Assembly (NCBI GenBank): GCA_944326625.1
Contig: CALVER010000071.1
Coordinates: 1 to 7,004, forward strand
DNA: 7,004 nucleotides
Source: Candidatus Gastranaerophilales bacterium
GTDB lineage: Bacteria > Cyanobacteriota > Vampirovibrionia > Gastranaerophilales > Gastranaerophilaceae
Direction: 5' to 3'
Part shown: positions 1-5,681 of the stretch, piece by piece
How positions within the stretch are numbered: the stretch's first letter is position 1
Layout: each line of letters starts with the position of its first letter
The notes under the pieces: model-generated
What the model was told of the DNA's origin: nothing
Databases searched by the model: none
Seen by the model: only the letters and a program-made list of their open reading frames with translations
Program-made: the position numbers and the translations under genes

Positions 1-707
1 GCCGTGCGTTTAATTAATTCGCCGTTTCCTCTAAGTTCAACCGCACCTTTTACGGAATCTCTTCCGACTTGAAAGTGTGTATCCATCGTCATTTCGTTAT
101 TCTGGCAGCGGGTCAGAAGATTTTCGTCTTTGTTCCTTATGACCTTCCTTGCCTGTACAGCACCGACATCTTTAGGCTCCAGATTAGGTACGAGTTTTTT
201 TAAGAAATCTTTTTCGACCCTTGCATCAGCGTCAAATACAAGGATTGCCTCGCCTTTTGCATAGATAAGTGCATCGTTTAATACGGCTGATTTTCCCGGA
301 AATGCATCTTTCGGACGAATAAACGCCGTAACTTTGTCGTATTTTTTTTCTAAATCTTTTATAACAGAGGCGGTATTGTCAACACTTCTGTCATCAATAA
401 CAATTATTTCAAACGGGTCGTAATCCATTTGCAAAATATTTTCAACGGTTGCCGCAATAACGCTTTCTTCGTCATGCGCCGGAATAAGCACGGATACAAA
501 CGGTTTAAAGTTTTCGTTAATAATCTGCGGGTATTTTTGCATCTGACGGCTCTTTATTTTGTACGCAAGGCTCGTAAACATTGCGTATAAAGCCATTGCC
601 GCTACCAGAAAAGCCAATCCCCACAGTGTATTGAAGTAACTTTGAAAGATGTATATGAATACACCCAGCCCGAAAACTATTGCAAATAATAATACTCTTT
701 CTTTCAT
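1..707 (-). CDS. Family 2 membrane glycosyltransferase (N-terminal part, truncated by window edge)
   Basis: Reading the minus strand from ATG 707 gives 235 codons and no stop before the window edge, so the C-terminus is missing. Residues about 5-21 and 27-48 are two hydrophobic membrane helices. A GT-A catalytic domain follows: VSVLIPAHDEE (71-81), the nucleotide-binding VIDDRSVDNT (103-112), and the metal-binding DAD (159-161) in LVFDADARVE. GAVQARKVIRNKDENLLTR (182-200) and ELRGNGELIKR (224-234) match the acceptor-side region of the processive BcsA/IcaA/PgaC-like branch. Such enzymes polymerise or transfer sugars from nucleotide sugars at the inner membrane; the sugar and product cannot be told here. 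The QxxRW motif would lie off the edge. ATG 707 is preceded by GGAAG only two bases away, a poorly spaced Shine-Dalgarno; GTG 716 is in frame and is the alternative start. The gene is divergent from HU. The family call is firm, the substrate unknown. Confidence 0.88.
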   Translation of the reverse strand, partial: MKERVLLFAIVFGLGVFIYIFQSYFNTLWGLAFLVAAMALYAMFTSLAYKIKSRQMQKYPQIINENFKPFVSVLIPAHDEESVIAATVENILQMDYDPFEIIVIDDRSVDNTASVIKDLEKKYDKVTAFIRPKDAFPGKSAVLNDALIYAKGEAILVFDADARVEKDFLKKLVPNLEPKDVGAVQARKVIRNKDENLLTRCQNNEMTMDTHFQVGRDSVKGAVELRGNGELIKRT

Positions 708-721
708 ATCTTCCACATGAC

Positions 722-729
722 ATTGTACC
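722..729 (-). promoter_or_regulatory. Candidate extended -10 promoter for the glycosyltransferase gene
   Basis: On the minus strand the sequence TTGGTACAAT gives a -10 TACAAT (722-727) with an upstream TG extension. I see no good -35 at the usual distance. A start about seven bases downstream would fall near 715, leaving a 5' leader of only about 8 nt before ATG 707. The same TTGGTAYAAT string occurs in the prepilin promoter near 5496. This is motif matching only, in A+T-rich DNA. Confidence 0.3.
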
Positions 730-770
730 AAAAAACCGCAAAAATTGCTCGGATTTGTTATTATTATTAC

Positions 771-885
771 TTTTTGTGTACAAAATTAACCGAAAATTCA
801 TCTTTTCGGATGTTTTTTAAGGTTAAATATTGTAAACTACTTGCACAACTGAAAACTTCGGCTATAATTAGCATGTACACAAAAA
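771..885. repeat. 12-bp inverted repeat spanning the HU promoter (arms 771-782 and 874-885)
   Basis: TTTTTGTGTACA at 771-782 is the exact reverse complement of TGTACACAAAAA at 874-885, with 91 bp between them. Each arm contains the self-complementary core TGTACA. The right arm lies at the predicted HU transcription start, just after the -10 at 863-868, and the left arm is in the upstream region of the divergent glycosyltransferase gene. The placement fits a pair of operator sites for a dimeric regulator. No regulator is identified, and the A/T half of each arm could partly be chance. Confidence 0.5.
841..868 (+). promoter_or_regulatory. Sigma-70-type promoter of the HU gene
   Basis: TTGCAC (841-846) and a perfect TATAAT (863-868) are separated by 16 bp. 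The expected start is near 875, giving a leader of about 24 nt that carries AAGGAG (886-891) seven bases before ATG 899. Spacing, consensus match and position all agree. The start site falls inside the right arm of the TGTACACAAAAA inverted repeat, so repression there is possible. Confidence 0.7.
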
Positions 886-898
886 AAGGAGTTTTATC

Positions 899-1177
899 AT
901 GAACAAAGAAGAATTAGTACAAGAAATCGCTAAAAAAGCAAACGTAACTCAAAAAGAAGCTTCAGAAGTATTGAGCGCTTGGGTTGACACTATTCAAAAA
1001 ACAGTTGCTAAAGGCAAAAAAGTTACTTTAGTTGGTTTCGGTACATTCGAATCACGTAAGAGAGCTGCAAGAATCGGCAGAAATCCTCAAACAGGTAAAG
1101 AACTTAAAATCGCTGCTAAAACAGTTCCTGCATTTTCAGCAGGTAAAAAATTCAAAACTGTTGTTAACGGCAAATAG
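899..1177 (+). CDS. hup: HU-family nucleoid DNA-binding protein
   Basis: This 92-residue protein is a full-length HU/IHF family member. It starts MNKEELVQEIAKKANVTQKEA (the two N-terminal helices), has the core VTLVGFGTFESRKRAARIGRNPQTGKE, and ends PAFSAGKKFKTVVNGK. The GRNPQTG stretch (about 60-66) is the tip of the beta-arm whose proline inserts between base pairs and bends DNA. Such proteins act as dimers that compact the chromosome and assist replication and transcription. The start is decided by AAGGAG at 886-891, seven bases upstream, and by a clear promoter. The gene is monocistronic: its own promoter precedes it and a strong hairpin terminator follows. HU and IHF subunits are hard to separate by sequence alone, but a lone gene of this form is normally HU. 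Confidence 0.97.
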   Translation: MNKEELVQEIAKKANVTQKEASEVLSAWVDTIQKTVAKGKKVTLVGFGTFESRKRAARIGRNPQTGKELKIAAKTVPAFSAGKKFKTVVNGK

Positions 1178-1192
1178 TTTTTAGTTTTTTGG

Positions 1193-1225
1193 AAAAAGGC
1201 GGGGCTTTCGGGCTCCGCTTTTTTT
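1193..1225. terminator. Bidirectional intrinsic terminator between HU and the repeat-protein gene
   Basis: The stem GCGGGGC (1199-1205) pairs with GCTCCGC (1212-1218) with one G-U pair and a six-base loop. An A tract lies at 1193-1197 and seven T residues at 1219-1225. On the plus strand this is a textbook rho-independent terminator 15 bp after the HU stop. On the minus strand the same hairpin is followed by five U residues, so it probably ends the convergent transcript as well. The TAA stop of the minus-strand gene (1224-1226) overlaps the T tract. Confidence 0.9.
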
Positions 1226-2900
1226 ATGGATATATTTTGTCCTCAACGCCTATATTGTCAAAATCTTCCACAGTAAACTTTGATTTTTGTATAAATGCAC
1301 AGTTGCCGATATAGTAGAGTTTACCGAGGTTTTGGACGTTTGAAAGCGAAAATACCGCATCGCCGCCGATTGTTTCAAGGTTTTTTAAATCCGTTATAAG
1401 TGAATTCTGAAAATAAGCATTTTTGCCTATTGTCTGCAAATCTCCTAAATCTGATATAAGAGATTCTTCAAATCGTGCATTGCCGCCGATTTTGCGCAGG
1501 TGTTTAAGTGACGTTATATTTGACTTTTGGAATTTCGGACTCCAGCCTATGTATTCCAGTTTTCCCAGATCACTTATATGAGAATTGCTGAAAATGGCGT
1601 GTTCGCCGATAGAGGTAAGTTCTCCGAGGTCTTTCACATTGGATTTTGAAAAATCAGCGTTTTTGCCTATGGATTTTAATTTATTCAGAGATGTGATTTT
1701 TGAATTTGTAAAAGTTGCGTCTCCGCCGATTTTCTCCAGCTCATTCAAGTTTTCGACTATAGAGTCGGAAAAATCCGCGTTCCCGTGAATAATTTTTAAA
1801 TTTTTCAACTCGGTGATTTTTGAATCTGCAAATTCCGCATTATGGGTAATTTCTTTTACGTTTTGAATTAATTTATTCTCATCAATTCCGAGGTCGCTGA
1901 ATGTATAATACTCATCCGGCTGTTCAAATTTGTCAATTATATACAACCCGTCTTTATCTTTAGAATATTTTATATTGAAGTATTTGAATATTTCGTCTGC
2001 TGCATTGTTTTTGATTGCTTGTTGTAAATCTTTCCGTATTTTGTTAACGTTTTTTTCTTGTTCGCTAACCTTATCAATTTCTTTTTGTGCGTAATTTCCG
2101 ATTGCAAGATTTTGGTCTTTTATATAGTTATTTACAAGCGTAAGATAGCGGGCTGCAAAACGGCTGTTGTTAAGCTCACCCTGAATTTCGCGAATTTCGT
2201 CATTTTTAAGCCTTATTCCTATTTTAGGCGCACCGTTTTCGTTGTAGATATGAAAATCTCCTGCGGCAAGGTATTCTCTGGCTGTCATGTTTTTTGTGCA
2301 CCAGGTATGGTAGGACATTAATTTTAATTTGTCTACATTTTGGTCAAAATTCTTTTCGTCATGAATTTTGCTCGGGATTTTTACCCAGCCTGTGTAATTT
2401 TTGTTGGAATCATTAAGACATTTTGCCAGAAGGTTTGCGTTATAAATTTTTTTAAAATCAAACAATATTTTGGGTTCGTTTTTCAGAACGTTTTCAAGAT
2501 TATTCACGGTTGCATTTAGAACTTGTATGTCTAACTCGGGCGGCAGGGTATTTGTTGTGTCTTTCAAATCTTTTGTAATAGCATTCAAAATCAATAATTT
2601 TGTAGTGTTTTTGTATGCGTCATTTCCGGATAAAAAATCAATCCAGTTATTCAAAATTGATTTTCGGAGCCGGCGGGTTTCGTGTGTCCTTCCCCCAAAA
2701 TGTGTATTGAGGTATTCTTCATGAATTTTTGTATTAGCCCATTTTTGCAAATCGTCATTTGTCTTGAATTTTTGAATGGGCGCCTTGAATTTTTCCACAA
2801 CAGCAAAATCTACACCCTCAAAATCTCTTTTTTTCATTGTGCCAAAGGAAACTGAGTGTTGATACCCGTAATAGTTAGGCGTTATTGCAGAAATTCTCAT
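1224..2900 (-). CDS. Unrecognised 558-residue protein: VSFG-tagged N-terminus, TWC-type central domain, ten 20-residue repeats
   Basis: I do not recognise a named family. The N-terminus (MRISAITPNYYGYQHSVSFG) has no hydrophobic signal peptide but carries a 'VSFG' tag that I associate with many accessory proteins of Gastranaerophilales. Residues about 40-165 look helical. Residues 187-262 form a compact block with SYHTWCTKN, AAGDFHIYNENG and KIGIRLKNDEIREIQGE. Residues 271-300 are charged and possibly coiled coil. Residues 342-541 are ten solenoid-like repeats of exactly 20 residues. No catalytic motif is evident, and a binding or effector role is only a guess. Start ATG 2900 has no Shine-Dalgarno; it is chosen because it places the tag at the N-terminus. 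The gene lies 51 bp after accC on the same strand with no obvious terminator between them, so read-through is plausible, but its content looks accessory rather than related to fatty acid synthesis. Confidence 0.85.
   Translation of the reverse strand: MRISAITPNYYGYQHSVSFGTMKKRDFEGVDFAVVEKFKAPIQKFKTNDDLQKWANTKIHEEYLNTHFGGRTHETRRLRKSILNNWIDFLSGNDAYKNTTKLLILNAITKDLKDTTNTLPPELDIQVLNATVNNLENVLKNEPKILFDFKKIYNANLLAKCLNDSNKNYTGWVKIPSKIHDEKNFDQNVDKLKLMSYHTWCTKNMTAREYLAAGDFHIYNENGAPKIGIRLKNDEIREIQGELNNSRFAARYLTLVNNYIKDQNLAIGNYAQKEIDKVSEQEKNVNKIRKDLQQAIKNNAADEIFKYFNIKYSKDKDGLYIIDKFEQPDEYYTFSDLGIDENKLIQNVKEITHNAEFADSKITELKNLKIIHGNADFSDSIVENLNELEKIGGDATFTNSKITSLNKLKSIGKNADFSKSNVKDLGELTSIGEHAIFSNSHISDLGKLEYIGWSPKFQKSNITSLKHLRKIGGNARFEESLISDLGDLQTIGKNAYFQNSLITDLKNLETIGGDAVFSLSNVQNLGKLYYIGNCAFIQKSKFTVEDFDNIGVEDKIYP
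1278..1877 (-). repeat. Ten tandem 20-residue (60-bp) protein repeats
   Basis: Residues 342-541 of the 558-residue protein fall into ten units of exactly 20 residues. Position 1 is mostly I or V, positions 4 and 7 mostly L, positions 10-11 mostly I-G, position 14 mostly A, position 16 mostly F and position 19 S. Examples are ITSLNKLKSIGKNADFSKSN and ISDLGDLQTIGKNAYFQNSL. The first unit (342-361) is degenerate, and an incomplete eleventh trails into the C-terminus. The pattern resembles leucine-rich or BspA-like solenoids (L..IG..AF), but the fixed 20-residue period differs from the usual 22-24. The DNA has diverged between units, so this is an old protein repeat rather than a recent minisatellite. 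Confidence 0.85.
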
Positions 2901-2951
2901 ATCAGGTATAAGTCCGCTGAAGAAATTTATTTAACACTATATTAAGAAATA

Positions 2952-4304
2952 TTACTTTTTACCTTTGCGTTTGTAGTAATCTTCAATAAATCCCGTATTA
3001 AAGTTTCCGCTGATAAATACTTCATCCTCAACAATATCCTGATGGAAAGGAATAGTTGTTTCAATACCTGTTACGACGTATTCTTTCAAGGCTCTGTACA
3101 TTCTGCGGCGGGCTTCATTACGGGTTCTGCCCCAGCAGATTAATTTGCCTATCATGGAATCGTAATAAGGCGGGATTGAGTAATCCTGATAAACATGAGA
3201 ATCAACTCTGACGCCGAAACCGCCCGGGGTTACGTAGCCTGTGATTTGACCGGGGTTAGGCATAAAGTCTTTTTCAGGGTTCTCAGCGTTAATTCTGCAT
3301 TCGATTGCATGACCTCTTAAAACGATTTCATCCTGTGTAAAATCGAGCTTTTCGCCTGCGGCGACCATGATTTGTTCTCTGACTAAATCAACGTTTGAAA
3401 TCATCTCGGTTACGCAGTGTTCAACCTGAATACGGGTATTCATTTCCATAAAATACCACTTGCCGTCGTGGTCAAGCAGAAATTCGCAGGTGCCTGCACC
3501 TTCATAGTTAATCGCTTTTGCCGCGCGGACTGCAGCAGCCCCCATTTCGCGTCTTGTTTCTTCATTAATTGCGGGTGACGGTGCTTCTTCAATTAACTTT
3601 TGGTGGCGGCGTTGAATTGAGCAGTCGCGTTCGCCTAAGTGTACAACATTTCCGTACTGGTCGGCGAGAATTTGAACTTCAATATGGCGCGGATTTTCAA
3701 GGTATTTTTCCGCATACACATCAGGGTTGCCGAAGAAATTTTGAGCTTCTGACTGGCAGAGGTTCATATTTGTTTCAACTTCGTCATCTGAGCGGACAAT
3801 TCTCATGCCTTTCCCGCCGCCGCCTGCTGTTGCTTTCAGGATAATCGGATAGCCTGCTTTTTTTGCAAATTCTTTAACTTCTTCAGGCGTCTTCAAAATT
3901 CCGGTGCCCGGAGTTACGGGTACGTTATTTTCAATCATTGTTTTGCGGGCAGTGGCTTTGTCGCCCATTTTGTGCATAGCTTCAGGCGTCGGGCCGATGA
4001 ATTTGATATTGTGTTTTGCGCAAATTTCCGCAAAATCAGCTCTTTCAGACATAAAGCCGTAGCCCGGGTGGATTGCGTCGGCGCCGGATACAAGCGCTGC
4101 TGAAATTATTGCCGGAATACTCAAATAGCTCTGTGCACTGGCTGCAGGGCCTATACAGTAAGCTTCGGTTGCAAGTCTTACGTGAAGTGAGTTTGCATCG
4201 GCCTGTGAATATATTGCAACTGTCGGAATTCCGATTTCTCTGCACGCTCTTATAATTCTTACCGCAATTTCTCCGCGGTTTGCTATCAATACTTTTCTAA
4301 ACAT
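2952..4304 (-). CDS. accC: Acetyl-CoA carboxylase, biotin carboxylase subunit
   Basis: This is a full-length 450-residue AccC, about the size of the E. coli enzyme. It carboxylates the biotin on AccB using ATP and bicarbonate, the first half-reaction of fatty acid synthesis. The N-terminal domain begins MFRKVLIANRGEIAVRIIRA and includes HPGYGFMSE (79-87). The ATP-grasp domain has K116, K157, the glycine-rich loop GGGGKGMR (161-168), K236 in RRHQKLIEEAPSP and the metal and catalytic region FMEMNTRIQVEH (285-296). R337 in HAIECRINAE matches the catalytic arginine of the family. Position 297 is cysteine where many AccC proteins have proline (VEHPVTE); this site varies in relatives and is unlikely to matter. 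AAGGA at 4312-4316 supports ATG 4304. The gene follows accB by 53 bp, with a terminator-like hairpin in the gap. Confidence 0.97.
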   Translation of the reverse strand: MFRKVLIANRGEIAVRIIRACREIGIPTVAIYSQADANSLHVRLATEAYCIGPAASAQSYLSIPAIISAALVSGADAIHPGYGFMSERADFAEICAKHNIKFIGPTPEAMHKMGDKATARKTMIENNVPVTPGTGILKTPEEVKEFAKKAGYPIILKATAGGGGKGMRIVRSDDEVETNMNLCQSEAQNFFGNPDVYAEKYLENPRHIEVQILADQYGNVVHLGERDCSIQRRHQKLIEEAPSPAINEETRREMGAAAVRAAKAINYEGAGTCEFLLDHDGKWYFMEMNTRIQVEHCVTEMISNVDLVREQIMVAAGEKLDFTQDEIVLRGHAIECRINAENPEKDFMPNPGQITGYVTPGGFGVRVDSHVYQDYSIPPYYDSMIGKLICWGRTRNEARRRMYRALKEYVVTGIETTIPFHQDIVEDEVFISGNFNTGFIEDYYKRKGKK

Positions 4305-4316
4305 ACCCTATTCCTT

Positions 4317-4351
4317 AAAAAATAAGTGAGATAAAGATTTTATCTCACTTA
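4317..4351 (-). terminator. Terminator-like hairpin between accB and accC (possible attenuator)
   Basis: TAAGTGAGATAAA and TTTATCTCACTTA form a perfect 13-bp stem (4323-4335 with 4339-4351) and a three-base loop. Read on the minus strand, the stem is followed immediately by six T residues (4322-4317) and then the accC Shine-Dalgarno AAGGA (4312-4316). The shape is that of an intrinsic terminator, but only three of the 13 pairs are G-C, so termination is likely partial. An alternative role is protecting the upstream mRNA end or a processing site. I see no separate accC promoter. Confidence 0.6.
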
Positions 4352-4357
4352 AAATAA

Positions 4358-4801
4358 CTATTCTATATACATTAATACCTGACCGAATTCAACGGGCTGA
4401 CCGTCTTCCACGCAAATTTCAACTACTTTGCCTGAAAATTCGGATTCAATTTCGTTCATCAATTTCATAGCTTCGACAATACAAACAACATCGCCTTTTG
4501 AAATTGTCTGACCAACTTCAACAAACGGTTTTGCATCCGGAGAGGAGGCTTTGTAGAAGGTTCCGACCATAGGTGATGTAACGGGCTGACCTTTTTTAGC
4601 TTCCTGTTTCGGAGCTGCGGCAGGTGTTTGCGCAGGTTGTGCGGCAGGAGCTGCAGCAGGTGCAACAACAGGTGTGCCTGCCGTATACAATTCACGTCTT
4701 ACGGTGATTGCCTGATTGCCGTCTTCCAGCGAAATTTCCGTCAAGCCTTTTGCTTCAATTATTTCAGCTAACTTTTCAATATAATCTGTATCAAACTTCA
4801 T
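4358..4801 (-). CDS. accB: Acetyl-CoA carboxylase, biotin carboxyl carrier protein
   Basis: This 147-residue protein has the standard AccB layout. Residues 1-38 form a helical N-terminal segment (MKFDTDYIEKLAEIIEAKGL). A flexible Ala/Pro-rich linker follows at about 41-66, and a biotinyl domain at about 71-147. The biotin attachment motif EAMKLMNEI places the modified lysine at K113, and SPMVGTFYKASSP (76-88) is the typical start of the domain. The protein carries carboxybiotin from AccC to the carboxyltransferase; biotin ligase and the AccA/AccD subunits are not in this window. ATG 4801 lies 18 bp after the efp stop, with AAAGG at 4810-4814, so it is co-transcribed with efp. The efp-accB order is known from cyanobacteria. 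Confidence 0.97.
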   Translation of the reverse strand: MKFDTDYIEKLAEIIEAKGLTEISLEDGNQAITVRRELYTAGTPVVAPAAAPAAQPAQTPAAAPKQEAKKGQPVTSPMVGTFYKASSPDAKPFVEVGQTISKGDVVCIVEAMKLMNEIESEFSGKVVEICVEDGQPVEFGQVLMYIE

Positions 4802-4819
4802 TTTATATGCCTTTCTTAA

Positions 4820-5377
4820 TTATGCGCGATCCAAATATTCATTAGTTCTGGTGTCAACTCTAATTTTGTCGCCGTTAGAGATAAAGAACGGAACGTTAAC
4901 AACTGCACCGGTTTCAAGTGTAGCGGGTTTTGTGCCGCCCTGAGCGGTGTTACCTTTTTCTGAAGGCGGAGTGTCAACAACTTCCAATTCAACGTGAGCC
5001 GGAATATCAACACCGATAATTCTTGATCCGTGCATTAAAACCTGAACTATCATGTTTTCTTTCAAATATTTAATTCCGTCCCCGACCTGATCTTCGGTTA
5101 ATTGCAATTGTTCATAAGATTCCATATCCATCATTATGAATTCTTTACCTTCTTTATATAAATATTGCATTTCACGTCTGTCAAGCATTGCTTTTGCAAC
5201 TTTTTCACCTGCACGGAAAGTTTTTTCAACTACCTGTCCGGTTTCAACGTTTTTAAGTTTAGATCTTACAAAAGCTGCGCCTTTTCCCGGCTTAACGTGC
5301 AAAAACTCAACTACTGACCATAGACCGTTGTCCAGTTCAAGAGTCAAGCCTGTTTTTAAGTCGTTTACTGAAATCAT
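4820..5377 (-). CDS. efp: Translation elongation factor P
   Basis: Starting at ATG 5377 gives 185 residues, the normal length for EF-P. The protein enters the ribosomal E site and relieves stalling at polyproline stretches. The N-terminal KOW-like domain starts MISVNDLKTGLTLELDNGLW and carries the loop HVKPGKGAAFVRSK with K32 at the tip. K32 is the residue modified, or left bare, in different lineages; here it is lysine, not the arginine of the rhamnosylated type. Two OB-type domains follow, ending PFFISNGDKIRVDTRTNEYLDRA. AGGGGA about seven bases upstream supports this start. The frame stays open back to ATG 5458, but that 27-residue addition is hydrophobic, unlike any EF-P, and overlaps the promoter. 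It heads the efp-accB-accC group. No EF-P modification gene is in the window. Confidence 0.96.
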   Translation of the reverse strand: MISVNDLKTGLTLELDNGLWSVVEFLHVKPGKGAAFVRSKLKNVETGQVVEKTFRAGEKVAKAMLDRREMQYLYKEGKEFIMMDMESYEQLQLTEDQVGDGIKYLKENMIVQVLMHGSRIIGVDIPAHVELEVVDTPPSEKGNTAQGGTKPATLETGAVVNVPFFISNGDKIRVDTRTNEYLDRA

Positions 5378-5417
5378 CTTTTTTCCCCTTATAAAATATA
5401 TCTTATTGAATATACTG

Positions 5418-5445
5418 ATAATAACATAAAAATATAAAATTTCAA
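5418..5445 (-). promoter_or_regulatory. Candidate promoter of the efp-accB-accC group
   Basis: On the minus strand TTGAAA (5440-5445) and TATTAT (5418-5423) are 16 bp apart, and TGT precedes the -10 as an extended element. The expected start is near 5411, about 34 nt before ATG 5377. The region is very A+T-rich, so other hexamers are possible. Confidence 0.45.
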
Positions 5446-5476
5446 ACCTGCTTAACAAATTGATAAATTTAATATC

Positions 5477-5505
5477 TTGCCAAAATCAAATAAAATTGGT
5501 ATAAT
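5477..5505 (+). promoter_or_regulatory. Strong sigma-70-type promoter of the prepilin gene
   Basis: TTGCCA (5477-5482) and a perfect TATAAT (5500-5505) have the ideal 17-bp spacer, and TGG just before the -10 adds an extended element. The expected start is near 5512. The leader contains AAGGAG (5517-5522), eight bases before ATG 5531. Together these point to 5531 as the true start of the prepilin gene, not the in-frame ATG at 5656, which has no Shine-Dalgarno. Confidence 0.75.
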
Positions 5506-5530
5506 AAGACAAAAAGAAGGAGAAAAGCTT

Positions 5531-5578
5531 ATGAAAAATGTGAAAAAATTGAGAAACGGGGGGGGGCGTCTCCTCTAA
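5531..5578 (+). other. Original 5' end of the prepilin gene, frameshifted at a nine-G tract
   Basis: ATG 5531 has a good Shine-Dalgarno and encodes MKNVKKLRN, a short basic leader typical of type IV prepilins. Nine G residues follow (5558-5566). As written the frame continues GGGRLL and stops at TAA 5576-5578, only 15 codons. With one extra G, or two fewer, the ribosome would enter the frame of the downstream prepilin and find it open all the way. With eight or eleven G it would stop at TAG 5580. The piece is therefore best seen as the detached first exon-like end of the gene at 5656-6534, separated by tract length. A sequencing or assembly error at the homopolymer would look the same. Confidence 0.75.
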
Positions 5579-5608
5579 ATAGTGATAGCAAGGGTTTTGG
5601 GGAAGCTA

Positions 5609-5681
5609 CAGGGGGAATATGTCTTTTCGACGACGCTCCCGCCTCCGGCTCCGCTATGGTCTCAAAGACATATTCCCCCTG
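5609..5681. repeat. 18-bp perfect inverted repeat with a 37-bp centre
   Basis: CAGGGGGAATATGTCTTT (5609-5626) is the exact reverse complement of 5664-5681. The 37-bp centre is G+C-rich (CTCCCGCCTCCGGCTCCGC is part of it) and contains the ATG at 5656 from which the longest uninterrupted prepilin frame begins. In RNA the arms would form a stable stem that sequesters that ATG in the loop, another reason to doubt it as the normal start. Confidence 0.85.

Noticed and set aside
517..801. Minus-strand open frame over the glycosyltransferase start and intergenic region
   Set aside because: It overlaps the glycosyltransferase in another frame, and the glycosyltransferase frame has clear family motifs.
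790..820. Hairpin CCGAAAA/TTTTCGG followed by a T run, as a terminator
   Set aside because: The 7-bp stem is weak, the T run is displaced by two bases, and no plus-strand gene ends upstream. It may be chance in A+T-rich intergenic DNA.
1278..1877. 60-bp periodicity read as a CRISPR array or minisatellite
   Set aside because: The period comes from 20-residue protein repeats. The DNA units are diverged and there is no constant repeat alternating with unique spacers.
1585..2724. Plus-strand open frames opposite the repeat-protein gene
   Set aside because: They are low-complexity antisense frames with no Shine-Dalgarno, opposite a continuous 558-codon frame with a regular repeat structure.
3637..3645. 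Extra TGTACA core inside accC as a third operator
   Set aside because: It shares only the six-base core, lacks the flanking A/T arm and lies within conserved coding sequence, so it is probably chance.
4045..4255. Short open frames on both strands inside accC
   Set aside because: AccC is fully conserved through this stretch, so these are frame shadows.
5378..5458. 27-residue N-terminal extension of EF-P starting at ATG 5458 on the minus strand
   Set aside because: The extension is hydrophobic, absent from EF-P proteins, overlaps the likely promoter and lacks a Shine-Dalgarno. ATG 5377 has one and gives the standard 185-residue length.
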